The notes below the pieces were generated by a model, which searched no databases, had not been told where the DNA came from, and saw only the letters and a program-made list of their open reading frames with translations. A DNA stretch of 64,000 bases from Gammaproteobacteria bacterium (GTDB lineage Bacteria; Pseudomonadota; Gammaproteobacteria; UBA6186; Azoamicaceae), in contig JABDCL010000001.1 of assembly GCA_013288135.1 (NCBI GenBank), forward strand, positions 62,001 through 126,000, written 5' to 3'. The translations under genes and the position numbers were made by a program. Positions 34,872-43,966 of this stretch are shown piece after piece (the stretch's first letter is position 1; every line of letters starts with the position of its first letter).

Positions 34872-37526
34872 CTAAATCGGTTTTTGTGCTTTAATAATTA
34901 AATTCCAACCAATAAACTTTTGAAGCTTCTCTGCTCCAATCCAACGCATCATTGATGGCACCTCCGCAGGTGTTAATTGGCGTTTAATTATATTTATATT
35001 TGAAAAAATACTAAATAACTCTTTAAGCTTAGCTGCGGTATAAACTTTAACCAAGGGTCGGGCTTTCTTATTTGTTAATTCTACTGTGTGAGACATAATG
35101 TCCCCTATAGAATGATCAGCAAACCAACCCTTTTTAATTCCATATGCATAGACTAATTGAGCCCAATAGTGTAATGAATTTTCTGCATATACCATAATAA
35201 TTATCTTTCCCTGAGGTTTTAAAACACGAAAGATTTCTTTTATTACTTGTGAAGTATTTGGCGTATGGTGTATTACACCATTACTATAAACCAAATCAAA
35301 AGAATTGTCCTCAAAAGGTAATGTTTCAGCATCTCCATGAAAAAATTTACCCGTAAGCCCTCGCAATTTAAAATTCTCTTGAGCTAAAGCAAGATGATGT
35401 GCTGAAAGATCATAATCTGTGACAAGGGCACCCTGTTTTGCGAACTGTGCTAAATCAGTGCCCATCCCAGCACCAATTTCTAAAACTTTTTTTCCAGAAT
35501 GTTTTGAAAATTCCATTGTTTCTAACATCCAAGGTGCATATTCATTGTAACGATAGGATTCTACCTCAAGATACCAATCTAAAGAATGTACTTCTGCTTT
35601 TTTAACATAATGCGAACCACAAGGATCATTATTCCATTGATTTTGTACTTCATCTTTATATCCATCCTCTGTCTTAATATATTGAAAGTCTTTTTCTTTT
35701 AAACCATGATCTTTTGCTTTAGCAGGTGAAACATAATGAATAAATTTCATTAAACGATCAACATGGCAACCCCAACTGAATTGCTCTAAAATTGCTTTTC
35801 GTGAATTCTTACCTAATGCTTTAGAAATTAAAGGATGACGCACAAGATTGACTGTTGCTTCTACAAATTCTGATACATCCCCTGGTTTACACAAAACACC
35901 CCGTTCTAAATTAATGACTGGTGCACTATTTTGAAAATCTCTCACCCGTAAAGCGGGAGACAATATTTCACCAATTTGTTCTAAATCACTGGCAACAATA
36001 CCTCCCTCAAGAGACATATATTCAAAAAGTTTTGTTGGTGAGCCAAAAAAAGGACTATCTATCATATGGCTACTATGAGGAGATACAAAAATATCACAGA
36101 CACCAAGCAATTTTGCTCCTTCTTCTTGGGGAACTCTACCTGTCATTACAACACGATCACTCAGTTTGTTTTGAACAATACTGTCTTCAACCATTTGACG
36201 ATAGGTGCCATCCCCAATCAACAGCCATCGCACCGTTGGACATTGTTCACAAACCATGGGTATTGCTTTAGCCAAAACATCAATACCATGCCATCCCCCA
36301 AAAGTTGCAGTGAAGCCAATGACACAGTCTGTATCATTAAACCCTAGCTTCTGCCGAACGCTTTGTCTTAAGTTTCCTACTAAAGATACATAAGCATTAG
36401 GATCTGCACCATTGGGATTAATCAATATTTTAGACGCATGAATACCACGCTTCACTAAACTCTCTTTTACCACTGAAGAAATCACAGAAATTATAGTAGC
36501 TTGATTGAATGCAAACTCTTCAATTTTTTCAAATAATGCAGCATTTTCATAACTTTTGCCAGCAAAACTCTTCATCATAGAGATTTCTGAACCATTGTAT
36601 TCAACAATATAGGGAATCCCTAATTCTAGCGAAAGTCTAGCCCCCACAAAATTTCCAAGACAAAGACGCTCATAAATATAACTTGGTTGCAAACTAGATA
36701 GCTTTTCTCTTAATTGTAAATAATAGCTCTCATTCGCTTGTAAAATGTCAACCTCATTGCATGTTTCACTAGGCCGCTGTAATACATTTTGTTTTAATCC
36801 AAGTGTATCAAGTAAAGGAAATGAAGAACCCATGAAACAAATCAAAGAGCTGCTTCGTGCTGCAAGCTCTTTTGCCACATAGCAAGTATGACCGTAACTA
36901 CCACCGGATACAATTAATGACCAATAATCTGTTCGTAAATAAATACCCAAGCCAAGCAAATTAAGTCTATCGTCTGTCAATAGACTTTGATCAAATTTAA
37001 CAGGGGAAACATTACTACTTAAATCAGTGACTAATTGATCAATTGAACTAATACTCGAGTCATTTATATTCAAATCAGGTTCATTTAAAAAAACGTCTGG
37101 AGTTCCTTTATTAAAAAATCGATCGTAACAAAAACGATAACAGATGATAAATGCATAGATTTTCCAATAACTACGCAGCTTTGCTTTATCTACAACCTCA
37201 ATTGCACCCTCTTTTGGCCAATAAGCAAATGTAGGAATACCATACTGATGTCCCCATCCAATAATACGTAATTGGCTTCGACTTGGATAACCTTTATCAA
37301 GTTCAATAATCAAACCACTACATTGATGAGATTTGATAATATTAATCAGATTTTCTTTTTTGGTTAATTCAGAAGTACCAGAAAAAATAGGCTTAATGAG
37401 TTTAATTTTGTGACGTTCTGTCAAACCAGATAAACGATTATCCTGAATAACCCCACACTTCTTTATATTCGCATCTAAAATAAGATATGAGGTTTCTTTA
37501 ATTGATACCATATTTGTTGTTTGCAT
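34872..37526 (-). CDS. fused GT4 glycosyltransferase - methyltransferase
   Basis: This 884-aa protein has an unassigned N-terminal region (about 1-180), a GT-B/GT4 domain (about 190-620; I-N-P-N-G-A-D, I-G-F-T-A-T-F-G-G-W-H-G, S-P-T-K-L-F-E-Y-M) and a C-terminal methyltransferase domain (from 679; E-I-G-A-G-M-G-T at 682-689, G-V-I-H-H-T-P-N near 750). Such fusions can couple addition of a sugar with its methylation, which may end chain growth and create the signal read by Wzt. The stop of the upstream dehydrogenase gene and this ATG are directly adjacent. Confidence 0.82.
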   Translation of the reverse strand: MQTTNMVSIKETSYLILDANIKKCGVIQDNRLSGLTERHKIKLIKPIFSGTSELTKKENLINIIKSHQCSGLIIELDKGYPSRSQLRIIGWGHQYGIPTFAYWPKEGAIEVVDKAKLRSYWKIYAFIICYRFCYDRFFNKGTPDVFLNEPDLNINDSSISSIDQLVTDLSSNVSPVKFDQSLLTDDRLNLLGLGIYLRTDYWSLIVSGGSYGHTCYVAKELAARSSSLICFMGSSFPLLDTLGLKQNVLQRPSETCNEVDILQANESYYLQLREKLSSLQPSYIYERLCLGNFVGARLSLELGIPYIVEYNGSEISMMKSFAGKSYENAALFEKIEEFAFNQATIISVISSVVKESLVKRGIHASKILINPNGADPNAYVSLVGNLRQSVRQKLGFNDTDCVIGFTATFGGWHGIDVLAKAIPMVCEQCPTVRWLLIGDGTYRQMVEDSIVQNKLSDRVVMTGRVPQEEGAKLLGVCDIFVSPHSSHMIDSPFFGSPTKLFEYMSLEGGIVASDLEQIGEILSPALRVRDFQNSAPVINLERGVLCKPGDVSEFVEATVNLVRHPLISKALGKNSRKAILEQFSWGCHVDRLMKFIHYVSPAKAKDHGLKEKDFQYIKTEDGYKDEVQNQWNNDPCGSHYVKKAEVHSLDWYLEVESYRYNEYAPWMLETMEFSKHSGKKVLEIGAGMGTDLAQFAKQGALVTDYDLSAHHLALAQENFKLRGLTGKFFHGDAETLPFEDNSFDLVYSNGVIHHTPNTSQVIKEIFRVLKPQGKIIIMVYAENSLHYWAQLVYAYGIKKGWFADHSIGDIMSHTVELTNKKARPLVKVYTAAKLKELFSIFSNINIIKRQLTPAEVPSMMRWIGAEKLQKFIGWNLIIKAQKPI

Positions 37527-40154
37527 TTAATTAACTCTTCCCGCCAATAAATCTTCAACATGCAAGGCAACTGCAGAAGTTTCTATCAATTCAGAAAAAG
37601 GAATAGGAGCATCCCCACCTTTAGCAATCGACTCCCCTAAAGCAACTAATTGATTATAATGTCCCTTATTTGCTTCACCACTTTGCCAAAGTGGTTCTGA
37701 AACCCCTACTTTAACAAGAGTTTTAAAATCATCAATCAGATAAGCCTCACCATCACAAAATATTTCAATACGTTCCTTTGGCAATCCTTGTTTAGGACCT
37801 AAGGCAGTATAAATTAATGTCGCTAGACTTCCGTCACCATAAGTTAAGGTCGCTGTAAAATTATCATTTCCCAGGTAAGGTGTATTCTCCGGACGAATAG
37901 ATGATGCTTGTATATTTGTGACAGGGTTCTTAGTTAAAAACTGAAAACAATCATACATATGGCAAGCTTCACCAATATTTCGACCACCGCCTACCTTAGT
38001 CTGAATCCAATGATCTTTTGGTATATACCCAGCATTCAAACGATAATTAATCATTAGAGGACCTCGTCGCCCTGCTAATTCAGCAGCAAGAATTTGCATG
38101 GCTGGAGAAAATCGTCTATTAAAACCCACCATTAATAAAGCGTTACTCTCAATTTCTTCATGTGTCTTAATCAATAACTCTAATTCATCCCAAGTAAGCG
38201 CAAGTGGTTTTTCAACAAAAACATGTTTCCCCGCACGCAACGCAGCCGCTGCCTGGGCTGCATGTTCATTATGCCGCGTTGCAATGACACATAAATCAAT
38301 AGCATCATTTTTAAGTATCGACTTAAAATCTGTAGATAATATTTCTAAACGATTCATTCGAACATAATTCCCTCCTCGAATTGAATCCCGAGAAACAACG
38401 CCTTTTAGAAAAAAACGTTCTTTTTGACGTTCCATCAGTGGCACCAGCATTCCTGTCCCAAATGCACCAACACCAACCAACACATAATTTATAAGTCCTT
38501 CGCGTGGTTTTCGATGCCCTCGAGGAACAATCACAGAATCTTTTCCTGCTCGAAATGACGGAAAATTTTTATCTTCGTATTTAATTAATACACCGATAGG
38601 GACGTCTTCCCCTCCTTTGGCAAGTTCTTTATAAACAATCGGTGCTTCTTCAATAGATATAACACGATCAATAAGACTACTTATATTAATCTTCCCTTGA
38701 TTGGCCAAATCAAGAAAAGCCTTCATATTACGATTTAATGTCCAACGCACATAGGCGACTGGATAATCATGCCCTTCTTCTTCATAATTGCGATCATATC
38801 TACCTGGCCCATATGACGTACTCATTAATAAATCAATTTCTTTTTGATAAAAGTGAGTTCGTTCAATCTTCATTCCAATATCACCCACTATCACAACTGT
38901 TCCTCTCCTGCGTGTTAATTCCATTGCAAGATTAATAACAGAATTCGAGGCAGTAGAAGCTGTGATCAAGGTACGATCTACGCCAATGCCATTGGTCATA
39001 TCAAAAACTAATTTTTTTAAGACTTGCTCATTAGAGCTCCCAGCTTCCATACCATTAGCAAGCGCTCTTTGAACACGATTATTTTCAAGATCCATTCCGA
39101 TAACACTGCAGCCATTCGAGCGCAGCAATTGAACAGTAATCTGGCCTAACAACCCAAGACCTAATACCACAACTGTCTCTCCCAATGTTGGAGAGGCTCG
39201 TCGAACCCCTTGAAGCGCTATTGCACCAATCGTAGTCATGGCTGCAACTTGAAGTTCACAATTCTTAGGAATACAACAGGCTAAATTTTCAGGAATACTA
39301 ATAAAATCAGCATGATTGGCTCTATTGGCTCCAGCACACGCCACAAAATCTCCAGGCGCAAAATTAGATACATTTTTTCCAACTGCAATCACTTTTCCGA
39401 CTGCAGAATATCCAGTCGCCCAGCCAATTTGATTCATTTCAGTATGATTTAAACCCGAGGGATCGGGTGGCATTAAAAATACTTTAATCTCTTCAAAATC
39501 ACATTGAGAAGGGCCATCATCGCCATTTGTAATCATGACAATTACACTGGTTTCATTTTCTAATTCAAATATCAATTGATCATCGATAGGTCCAGGTTCT
39601 ATGACTCTTGCGGAGCCAATCCATTTGGATTTGCTAGCATCAAGAAGACCAATGCTAATTTTTCCTTTTGTTACATTTCCTTTTATTTCAATATAAGGTG
39701 TAAACCCTTCAGGAACTGCTAATGAGTTACTTTCAAGCTGATATCCCCAAACCGTATCATCGGTAAGCAACTCAATTTTATTTTGTACTTTTTTAAATTG
39801 CTTTGCTCCAACAGCGCGCCAATTTAATGCTTCTACCGCCATAGCATCAGGCAATTGGTGAGGATTCACTGGGTATATTTGGGTTAATTTACTTCGCATC
39901 ATTTCACGAACACGACGTACTGCAAGTTGAGGATTTTTGATTGCTTTTCCGAGATTTTGTTTAAATAGTGATGAATAATGTTGTATTTTTTCAAAACCAC
40001 CTATATTCTTGGCTTCAGCTTTAAGGATCGCGGTTTCTGTGCCTACACTAATCATTGAATAGCACACACGAACTAAAACAAAACCAGGTTCAACGGTAGG
40101 GCGTGGCACTCTGGCGATAAAAGCAGTTGAGCTATTTAAAAGTACTTGCCGCAT
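37527..40154 (-). CDS. bi-domain dehydrogenase: zinc-type MDR plus Gfo/Idh/MocA oxidoreductase
   Basis: This protein of about 875 aa joins an MDR alcohol-dehydrogenase-like half (Rossmann G-L-G-L-L-G near residue 330) to a Gfo/Idh/MocA half (V-G-V-G-A-F-G-T-G-M near 570, catalytic E-K-P-L-A near 655). I place the start at ATG 40154, with GGGGGT upstream, rather than at TTG 40181. Bi-domain enzymes of this kind occur beside heparinase-like and asparagine-synthetase-like genes in other polysaccharide clusters and probably oxidise a nucleotide sugar or sugar. It is the first gene of the long export operon. Confidence 0.85.
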   Translation of the reverse strand: MRQVLLNSSTAFIARVPRPTVEPGFVLVRVCYSMISVGTETAILKAEAKNIGGFEKIQHYSSLFKQNLGKAIKNPQLAVRRVREMMRSKLTQIYPVNPHQLPDAMAVEALNWRAVGAKQFKKVQNKIELLTDDTVWGYQLESNSLAVPEGFTPYIEIKGNVTKGKISIGLLDASKSKWIGSARVIEPGPIDDQLIFELENETSVIVMITNGDDGPSQCDFEEIKVFLMPPDPSGLNHTEMNQIGWATGYSAVGKVIAVGKNVSNFAPGDFVACAGANRANHADFISIPENLACCIPKNCELQVAAMTTIGAIALQGVRRASPTLGETVVVLGLGLLGQITVQLLRSNGCSVIGMDLENNRVQRALANGMEAGSSNEQVLKKLVFDMTNGIGVDRTLITASTASNSVINLAMELTRRRGTVVIVGDIGMKIERTHFYQKEIDLLMSTSYGPGRYDRNYEEEGHDYPVAYVRWTLNRNMKAFLDLANQGKINISSLIDRVISIEEAPIVYKELAKGGEDVPIGVLIKYEDKNFPSFRAGKDSVIVPRGHRKPREGLINYVLVGVGAFGTGMLVPLMERQKERFFLKGVVSRDSIRGGNYVRMNRLEILSTDFKSILKNDAIDLCVIATRHNEHAAQAAAALRAGKHVFVEKPLALTWDELELLIKTHEEIESNALLMVGFNRRFSPAMQILAAELAGRRGPLMINYRLNAGYIPKDHWIQTKVGGGRNIGEACHMYDCFQFLTKNPVTNIQASSIRPENTPYLGNDNFTATLTYGDGSLATLIYTALGPKQGLPKERIEIFCDGEAYLIDDFKTLVKVGVSEPLWQSGEANKGHYNQLVALGESIAKGGDAPIPFSELIETSAVALHVEDLLAGRVN

Positions 40155-40497
40155 ATTTTTCTTTACCCCCGAAAAAAACAACTCATATTCTTAACTTAAA
40201 TTATTACCGCGCTACCGCAGGAAAGGTGAAAACAACCCTCGCCCCAAATCATATATAATTCACATGCTAATCTAACCGTAAGGTTATACCTCACTTTCAT
40301 TGGCAATTCAAGAATTGTTGCTTAACGACATAATCTTTTTAACTAAATTACAGATTTTAAATATACCTCCTTATTTAATTTGTTTGTTAAATTTCAAAAT
40401 TTTTCAGTATTTTAGCTTTTTTAATGGGATACTATTTTAAAAACATAGAAAAATTGATATACTGCGCACAACTTTTTTAAAATAAGGTAATTTCATT
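40155..40497. promoter_or_regulatory. divergent intergenic region at head of the export operon
   Basis: This 343-bp A+T-rich spacer has no credible gene. It must contain the promoter of the 22-kb minus-strand operon and that of the plus-strand gene at 40498. A -10-like TATACT lies at 40458-40463 ahead of the latter. Two small palindromes, AACC-GTAA-GGTT near 40278 and CAATTC-AA-GAATTG near 40303, are possible regulator sites. No riboswitch-like structure was recognised. Confidence 0.4.
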
Positions 40498-41007
40498 ATG
40501 AGATTTTTAAAGATTTCTTCTATAGTAAGTATCGCTTGTATTGGTTATATAATAGGACAGATTGTTCCATACACCACTTTTTTTCACTCTGAGTGGTTAC
40601 AAGCTTCTCAAAACAATCCTCAGGCAGCTCTCTCTGATCTTCAAAATGATTTTTATCATCTTCTCACTAATAAATGGGAAACAGAAATGTATAATGATCC
40701 TCAATTGAAATCAACTAATAATAGCTTAACAATAACTGGTAACTCAACCTCATCCGGTATTTACTTTCGTCGCTCAGTTAATGAAAAGGAAAAATATAAA
40801 TTAAAAATTGTAGGAAAAACTCATTCAACCCCTGTTAGTTTACGTCTACGTATTGATGACAATGAGCCACAATGGCTAAAAGCCCCTAATGGCAACGCTA
40901 TCATTCCAATTTCTAAAGCAAAAAAAGTTGAAGTACTCATCTATTCTGATACCCGTTTCAAATATGAAATTAGTAACTTCACTCTTTCCACTGCTGCACC
41001 TATATAA
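40498..41007 (+). CDS. hypothetical membrane-anchored protein
   Basis: This 169-aa protein has a short N-terminal hydrophobic segment (about residues 5-22), fitting a signal anchor or signal peptide, and a beta-rich periplasmic remainder with Y-F-R-R-S near 92 and V-S-L-R-L-R-I-D-D near 118. The second half could be a small beta-sandwich. I do not recognise a family. It is transcribed alone and ends at a strong intrinsic terminator. It is divergent from the export operon, which hints at a link to the surface glycan, but function is unknown. Confidence 0.65.
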   Translation: MRFLKISSIVSIACIGYIIGQIVPYTTFFHSEWLQASQNNPQAALSDLQNDFYHLLTNKWETEMYNDPQLKSTNNSLTITGNSTSSGIYFRRSVNEKEKYKLKIVGKTHSTPVSLRLRIDDNEPQWLKAPNGNAIIPISKAKKVEVLIYSDTRFKYEISNFTLSTAAPI

Positions 41008-41020
41008 CAATGGGTAGTGC

Positions 41021-41053
41021 AAGTGCACTTGGGATAGAACAAGTGCACTTTTT
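41021..41053 (+). terminator. intrinsic terminator
   Basis: Two copies of the self-complementary decamer AAGTGCACTT (41021-41030 and 41041-41050) pair across a 10-nt loop, and a run of T follows. It lies just after the stop codon of the gene at 40498-41007 and in front of a convergent gene, so it ends the plus-strand transcript. Confidence 0.8.
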
Positions 41054-41079
41054 CAAAAAATAAAAAATGACATTATTTG

Positions 41080-41856
41080 TTATGTTTTAATTCCTATCCC
41101 TTTTTTCAACAGCCAAAGACTCAAACCATACATCAGCACAATAAATCCAATAATGACCACAAATGCAACTTCAACTTTTACATCTGAATGCCCTAACATT
41201 CCATACCGGAATGCGTTCACCATATAAAATATTGGATTAGCATGAGTTACCCCTTGCCAAAACTCAGGGAGTAAGCTGATAGGATAGAAGATCCCTCCCA
41301 AATAAGTTAAAGGACTCAAAATAAAAGTTGGCACTATATTAACATCATCAAACTTTTTAGCGAAAATTCCATTTAATAATCCTGCCAATGAAAACAGCAC
41401 AGCCGTTAATACCCCAACCAAAATGGTGATCCAAAAATAAGCGACTTCTAATTTTGTAAAAAATAAGGAAACACCCGTCACTAAAATCCCAACACAAACA
41501 CCGCGGACAACTCCCCCTAATACAAACCCCCATAAAATCACTGAGCTCGGCATGGGAGACACCAACATTTCCTCTATATTTCGTTGAAATTTTGAACTAA
41601 AAAATGAAAAAACAACATTGGTATAAGCACTGGTAATAATGGCCATCATAATCAAACCAGGAACAATATAATCTATATAACTAACGCCTCCCATCTGTCC
41701 AATTCGAGGTCCAATTAAACTGCCAAAAATAATAAAATAAAGTGCGATACTAATGACAGGTGGCAGCAAAGTTTGCGACCAAATCCGAATAAAACGCACA
41801 ATCTCCCGATATAAGATTGTATACAACGCTATGCTGTTTTGTTTGATTCTAGACAT
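41080..41856 (-). CDS. ABC-2 type transporter permease (YadH-like)
   Basis: This 258-aa protein has six membrane helices and the ABC2_membrane signature L-V-S-P-M-P near residue 100, followed by N-P-I-F-Y-M-V-N-A-F-R-Y-G near 212. It matches the YadH group, exporters of drugs or unknown lipophilic substrates. It pairs with the ATPase gene 21 bp upstream. The same pair is common next to housekeeping genes in gammaproteobacteria, so a link to the polysaccharide locus is unlikely. Confidence 0.85.
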   Translation of the reverse strand: MSRIKQNSIALYTILYREIVRFIRIWSQTLLPPVISIALYFIIFGSLIGPRIGQMGGVSYIDYIVPGLIMMAIITSAYTNVVFSFFSSKFQRNIEEMLVSPMPSSVILWGFVLGGVVRGVCVGILVTGVSLFFTKLEVAYFWITILVGVLTAVLFSLAGLLNGIFAKKFDDVNIVPTFILSPLTYLGGIFYPISLLPEFWQGVTHANPIFYMVNAFRYGMLGHSDVKVEVAFVVIIGFIVLMYGLSLWLLKKGIGIKT

Positions 41857-41877
41857 AGAGTTCCCCAGATAAATATT

Positions 41878-42792
41878 TTATTTTTGCCATTGTATTAAAT
41901 TAAAAAACAATTGTTCTAAACGATTGGTTTTATTTCGCATACTAATAACTTCAATATGTTGTTTTGACAACTCTTTAAAAATATCATTCAAACTGATCTT
42001 TTTAGGGAAGGTAATTTCAAGTGTTGTTTCATCCACCCATTCAGTGTCACAGTCAGTTATTTGCGGCGGTCCTGTCAAAGGATATTTTACATCTAAAATA
42101 ATGCTCTCTGTATTTAAACGAGATAATAATTCTTTTACTGTTGTGTCTTCAATAATTAAGCCCTTATCAATAATTGCAATCCCTCGACAAAGAGACTCTG
42201 CTTCTTCCAAATAATGAGTTGTTAAAATAATTGTCGTTCCTTGATTGTTAATTTCACGTAAAAATGTCCACATTGAACGCCGAAGTTCAATATCAACCCC
42301 TGCCGTTGGTTCATCTAAAATCAACATTTTAGGTTCATGAATTAAGGCTCGCGCAATCATTAAGCGACGCTTTAACCCTCCAGAAAGATTTTTAGATTGT
42401 TCATCCCGTTTATCCCACAACCCTAATTTTGTCAAATATAATTCAGCTCGCTCCAATGCAATTTTTCTAGAGATCCCATAATACCCGGCTTGATTGACAA
42501 TGATATCAATCACACGTTCGAACAATCCAAAATTAAACTCCTGTGGAACCAAACCAATACAAGATTTAGCCATCTCTACATTATTATCAATATCATAATC
42601 AAAGACTGAGACTTGACCACTCGTTTTATTCACTAAAGAAGTGATGACCCCAATCGTTGTTGTTTTTCCAGCCCCATTGGGTCCAAGAACAGCAAAAAAC
42701 TCACCTTGCTCAACTTCTAGATCAATACCCTTAAGGGCAGCCAAACCGTTTGGATAAGTTTTTTTTAAATTTTTGATGGTTAATGCTTTCAT
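41878..42792 (-). CDS. ABC transporter ATP-binding protein (YadG-like)
   Basis: This 304-aa ATPase has Walker A G-P-N-G-A-G-K-T-T near residue 37, signature L-S-G-G-L-K-R-R-L near 137, Walker B M-L-I-L-D-E-P-T-A-G-V-D near 158 and the switch histidine in T-T-H-Y. The C-terminal 90 residues are the extension usual in YadG/CcmA-type exporters. It works with the permease encoded 21 bp downstream. The substrate is unknown. Confidence 0.88.
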   Translation of the reverse strand: MKALTIKNLKKTYPNGLAALKGIDLEVEQGEFFAVLGPNGAGKTTTIGVITSLVNKTSGQVSVFDYDIDNNVEMAKSCIGLVPQEFNFGLFERVIDIIVNQAGYYGISRKIALERAELYLTKLGLWDKRDEQSKNLSGGLKRRLMIARALIHEPKMLILDEPTAGVDIELRRSMWTFLREINNQGTTIILTTHYLEEAESLCRGIAIIDKGLIIEDTTVKELLSRLNTESIILDVKYPLTGPPQITDCDTEWVDETTLEITFPKKISLNDIFKELSKQHIEVISMRNKTNRLEQLFFNLIQWQK

Positions 42793-42814
42793 TGTAAAAA
42801 ATTACCTAAAATCT

Positions 42815-43966
42815 CTAATGATTTCCTAATTCCTGCATAATTACCCCCAAAAACCGTGTTGCCTCCCCACCAGTCACAACTCTGTGATCAAATGTCAATG
42901 ACAAAGGCAATACAGGACAAACCACCGGCTGATCATTCAATGCAACAATTTCATTTCGCAATTTTCCAGCTCCCAAAATAGCAACCATAGGGGGAACAAT
43001 CATGGGATTGGCATAACGACCTGCAAATTTTCCAAAATTAGACAAGGTAATCGTAGCTCCGTGTAAATCTTCAAAACCAATGGTACGCTCTCGAACTTGA
43101 ATTTTAAACAGTTCTATCTTGTCACGTAATTGTTTTGAATTCAATGTCTCAGCATTGCGAATGACAGGTACAAATAATCCATCGGATGTATCCATGGCTA
43201 TTCCGATATGAACTTCTTTAATCATTCGTCGTCCCATTGCATTCATATCATACCAAGCATTTAAAGCAGGTTCTTTTTGACAAGCCTTGACCATTGCTTG
43301 AATTAAATGCACAGAAATATCTTCTTTGGGTGACCAATTCAATAATTTTGCATCGTCCATAACAGTAACAGGAACGACTTCACGATGTGCCCGACTCATG
43401 GTTTCTGCCATCATGCGCCGCACCCCTTTTAAGGGTTCAAAAGGTCCTGCTTGTTTCAGATCGTCCGCTGCTTTTTGAACGTCTTGCAAAGTAATTATGT
43501 TATTAGATTCTGAAGGAACAACTTGAGCAAGATCCACTTTTAAACGCTGTGCTAATGCTCGAACCGCTGGTGTGGCCTTAACATTTGTGTGTGGATGATG
43601 TGGATGTGAAGAAACACCCAGCGATGGTTCAGTGATAAGCGCATTGCCGACTTTAAGTTTACCAGCCACAGTGCCTGCATCTTCTCTTGTTTCTTTTTCT
43701 CTCTCTTCTCCGCTTTCGTTCTTTTCCCCTTCTTCATTTTTAAACTCAACCAATACCTCGCCTGTTTTAATAATATCCCCAGGATTTCCATATAATTTTG
43801 TAATATATCCTGCAAACGGAGAAGGTAACTCCACTATCGCTTTAGCGGTTTCCACCGAAACTAAGTTTTGATCAACTGTAACTTCCTCCCCAACTTTAAC
43901 ATACCATTGAACGATTTCGGCATCCAGTAATCCTTCCCCTAAATCTGGCAACTTAAATATTTTCAT
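42815..43966 (-). CDS. 2-oxoacid dehydrogenase E2 acyltransferase
   Basis: This 383-aa protein has one lipoyl domain (lipoyl-lysine K42 in E-T-A-K-A), a charged Glu/Lys-rich linker (about 76-100), an E3-binding domain (about 128-160) and the catalytic domain. The catalytic H361 is present, but the usual H-x-x-x-D-G ends as H-R-V-V-T365-G. It overlaps E1 beta by ATGA. Beside a leucine dehydrogenase gene, the complex most likely oxidises branched-chain 2-oxoacids to acyl-CoA; a pyruvate dehydrogenase role is the alternative. No E3 gene is in the window. Confidence 0.88.
   Translation of the reverse strand: MKIFKLPDLGEGLLDAEIVQWYVKVGEEVTVDQNLVSVETAKAIVELPSPFAGYITKLYGNPGDIIKTGEVLVEFKNEEGEKNESGEEREKETREDAGTVAGKLKVGNALITEPSLGVSSHPHHPHTNVKATPAVRALAQRLKVDLAQVVPSESNNIITLQDVQKAADDLKQAGPFEPLKGVRRMMAETMSRAHREVVPVTVMDDAKLLNWSPKEDISVHLIQAMVKACQKEPALNAWYDMNAMGRRMIKEVHIGIAMDTSDGLFVPVIRNAETLNSKQLRDKIELFKIQVRERTIGFEDLHGATITLSNFGKFAGRYANPMIVPPMVAILGAGKLRNEIVALNDQPVVCPVLPLSLTFDHRVVTGGEATRFLGVIMQELGNH

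Noticed and set aside
40450-40490. TTGATA-N18-TAAAAT promoter before the gene at 40498
   Set aside because: The -10 would fall onto the ribosome site, leaving almost no leader; TATACT at 40458 is more plausible.
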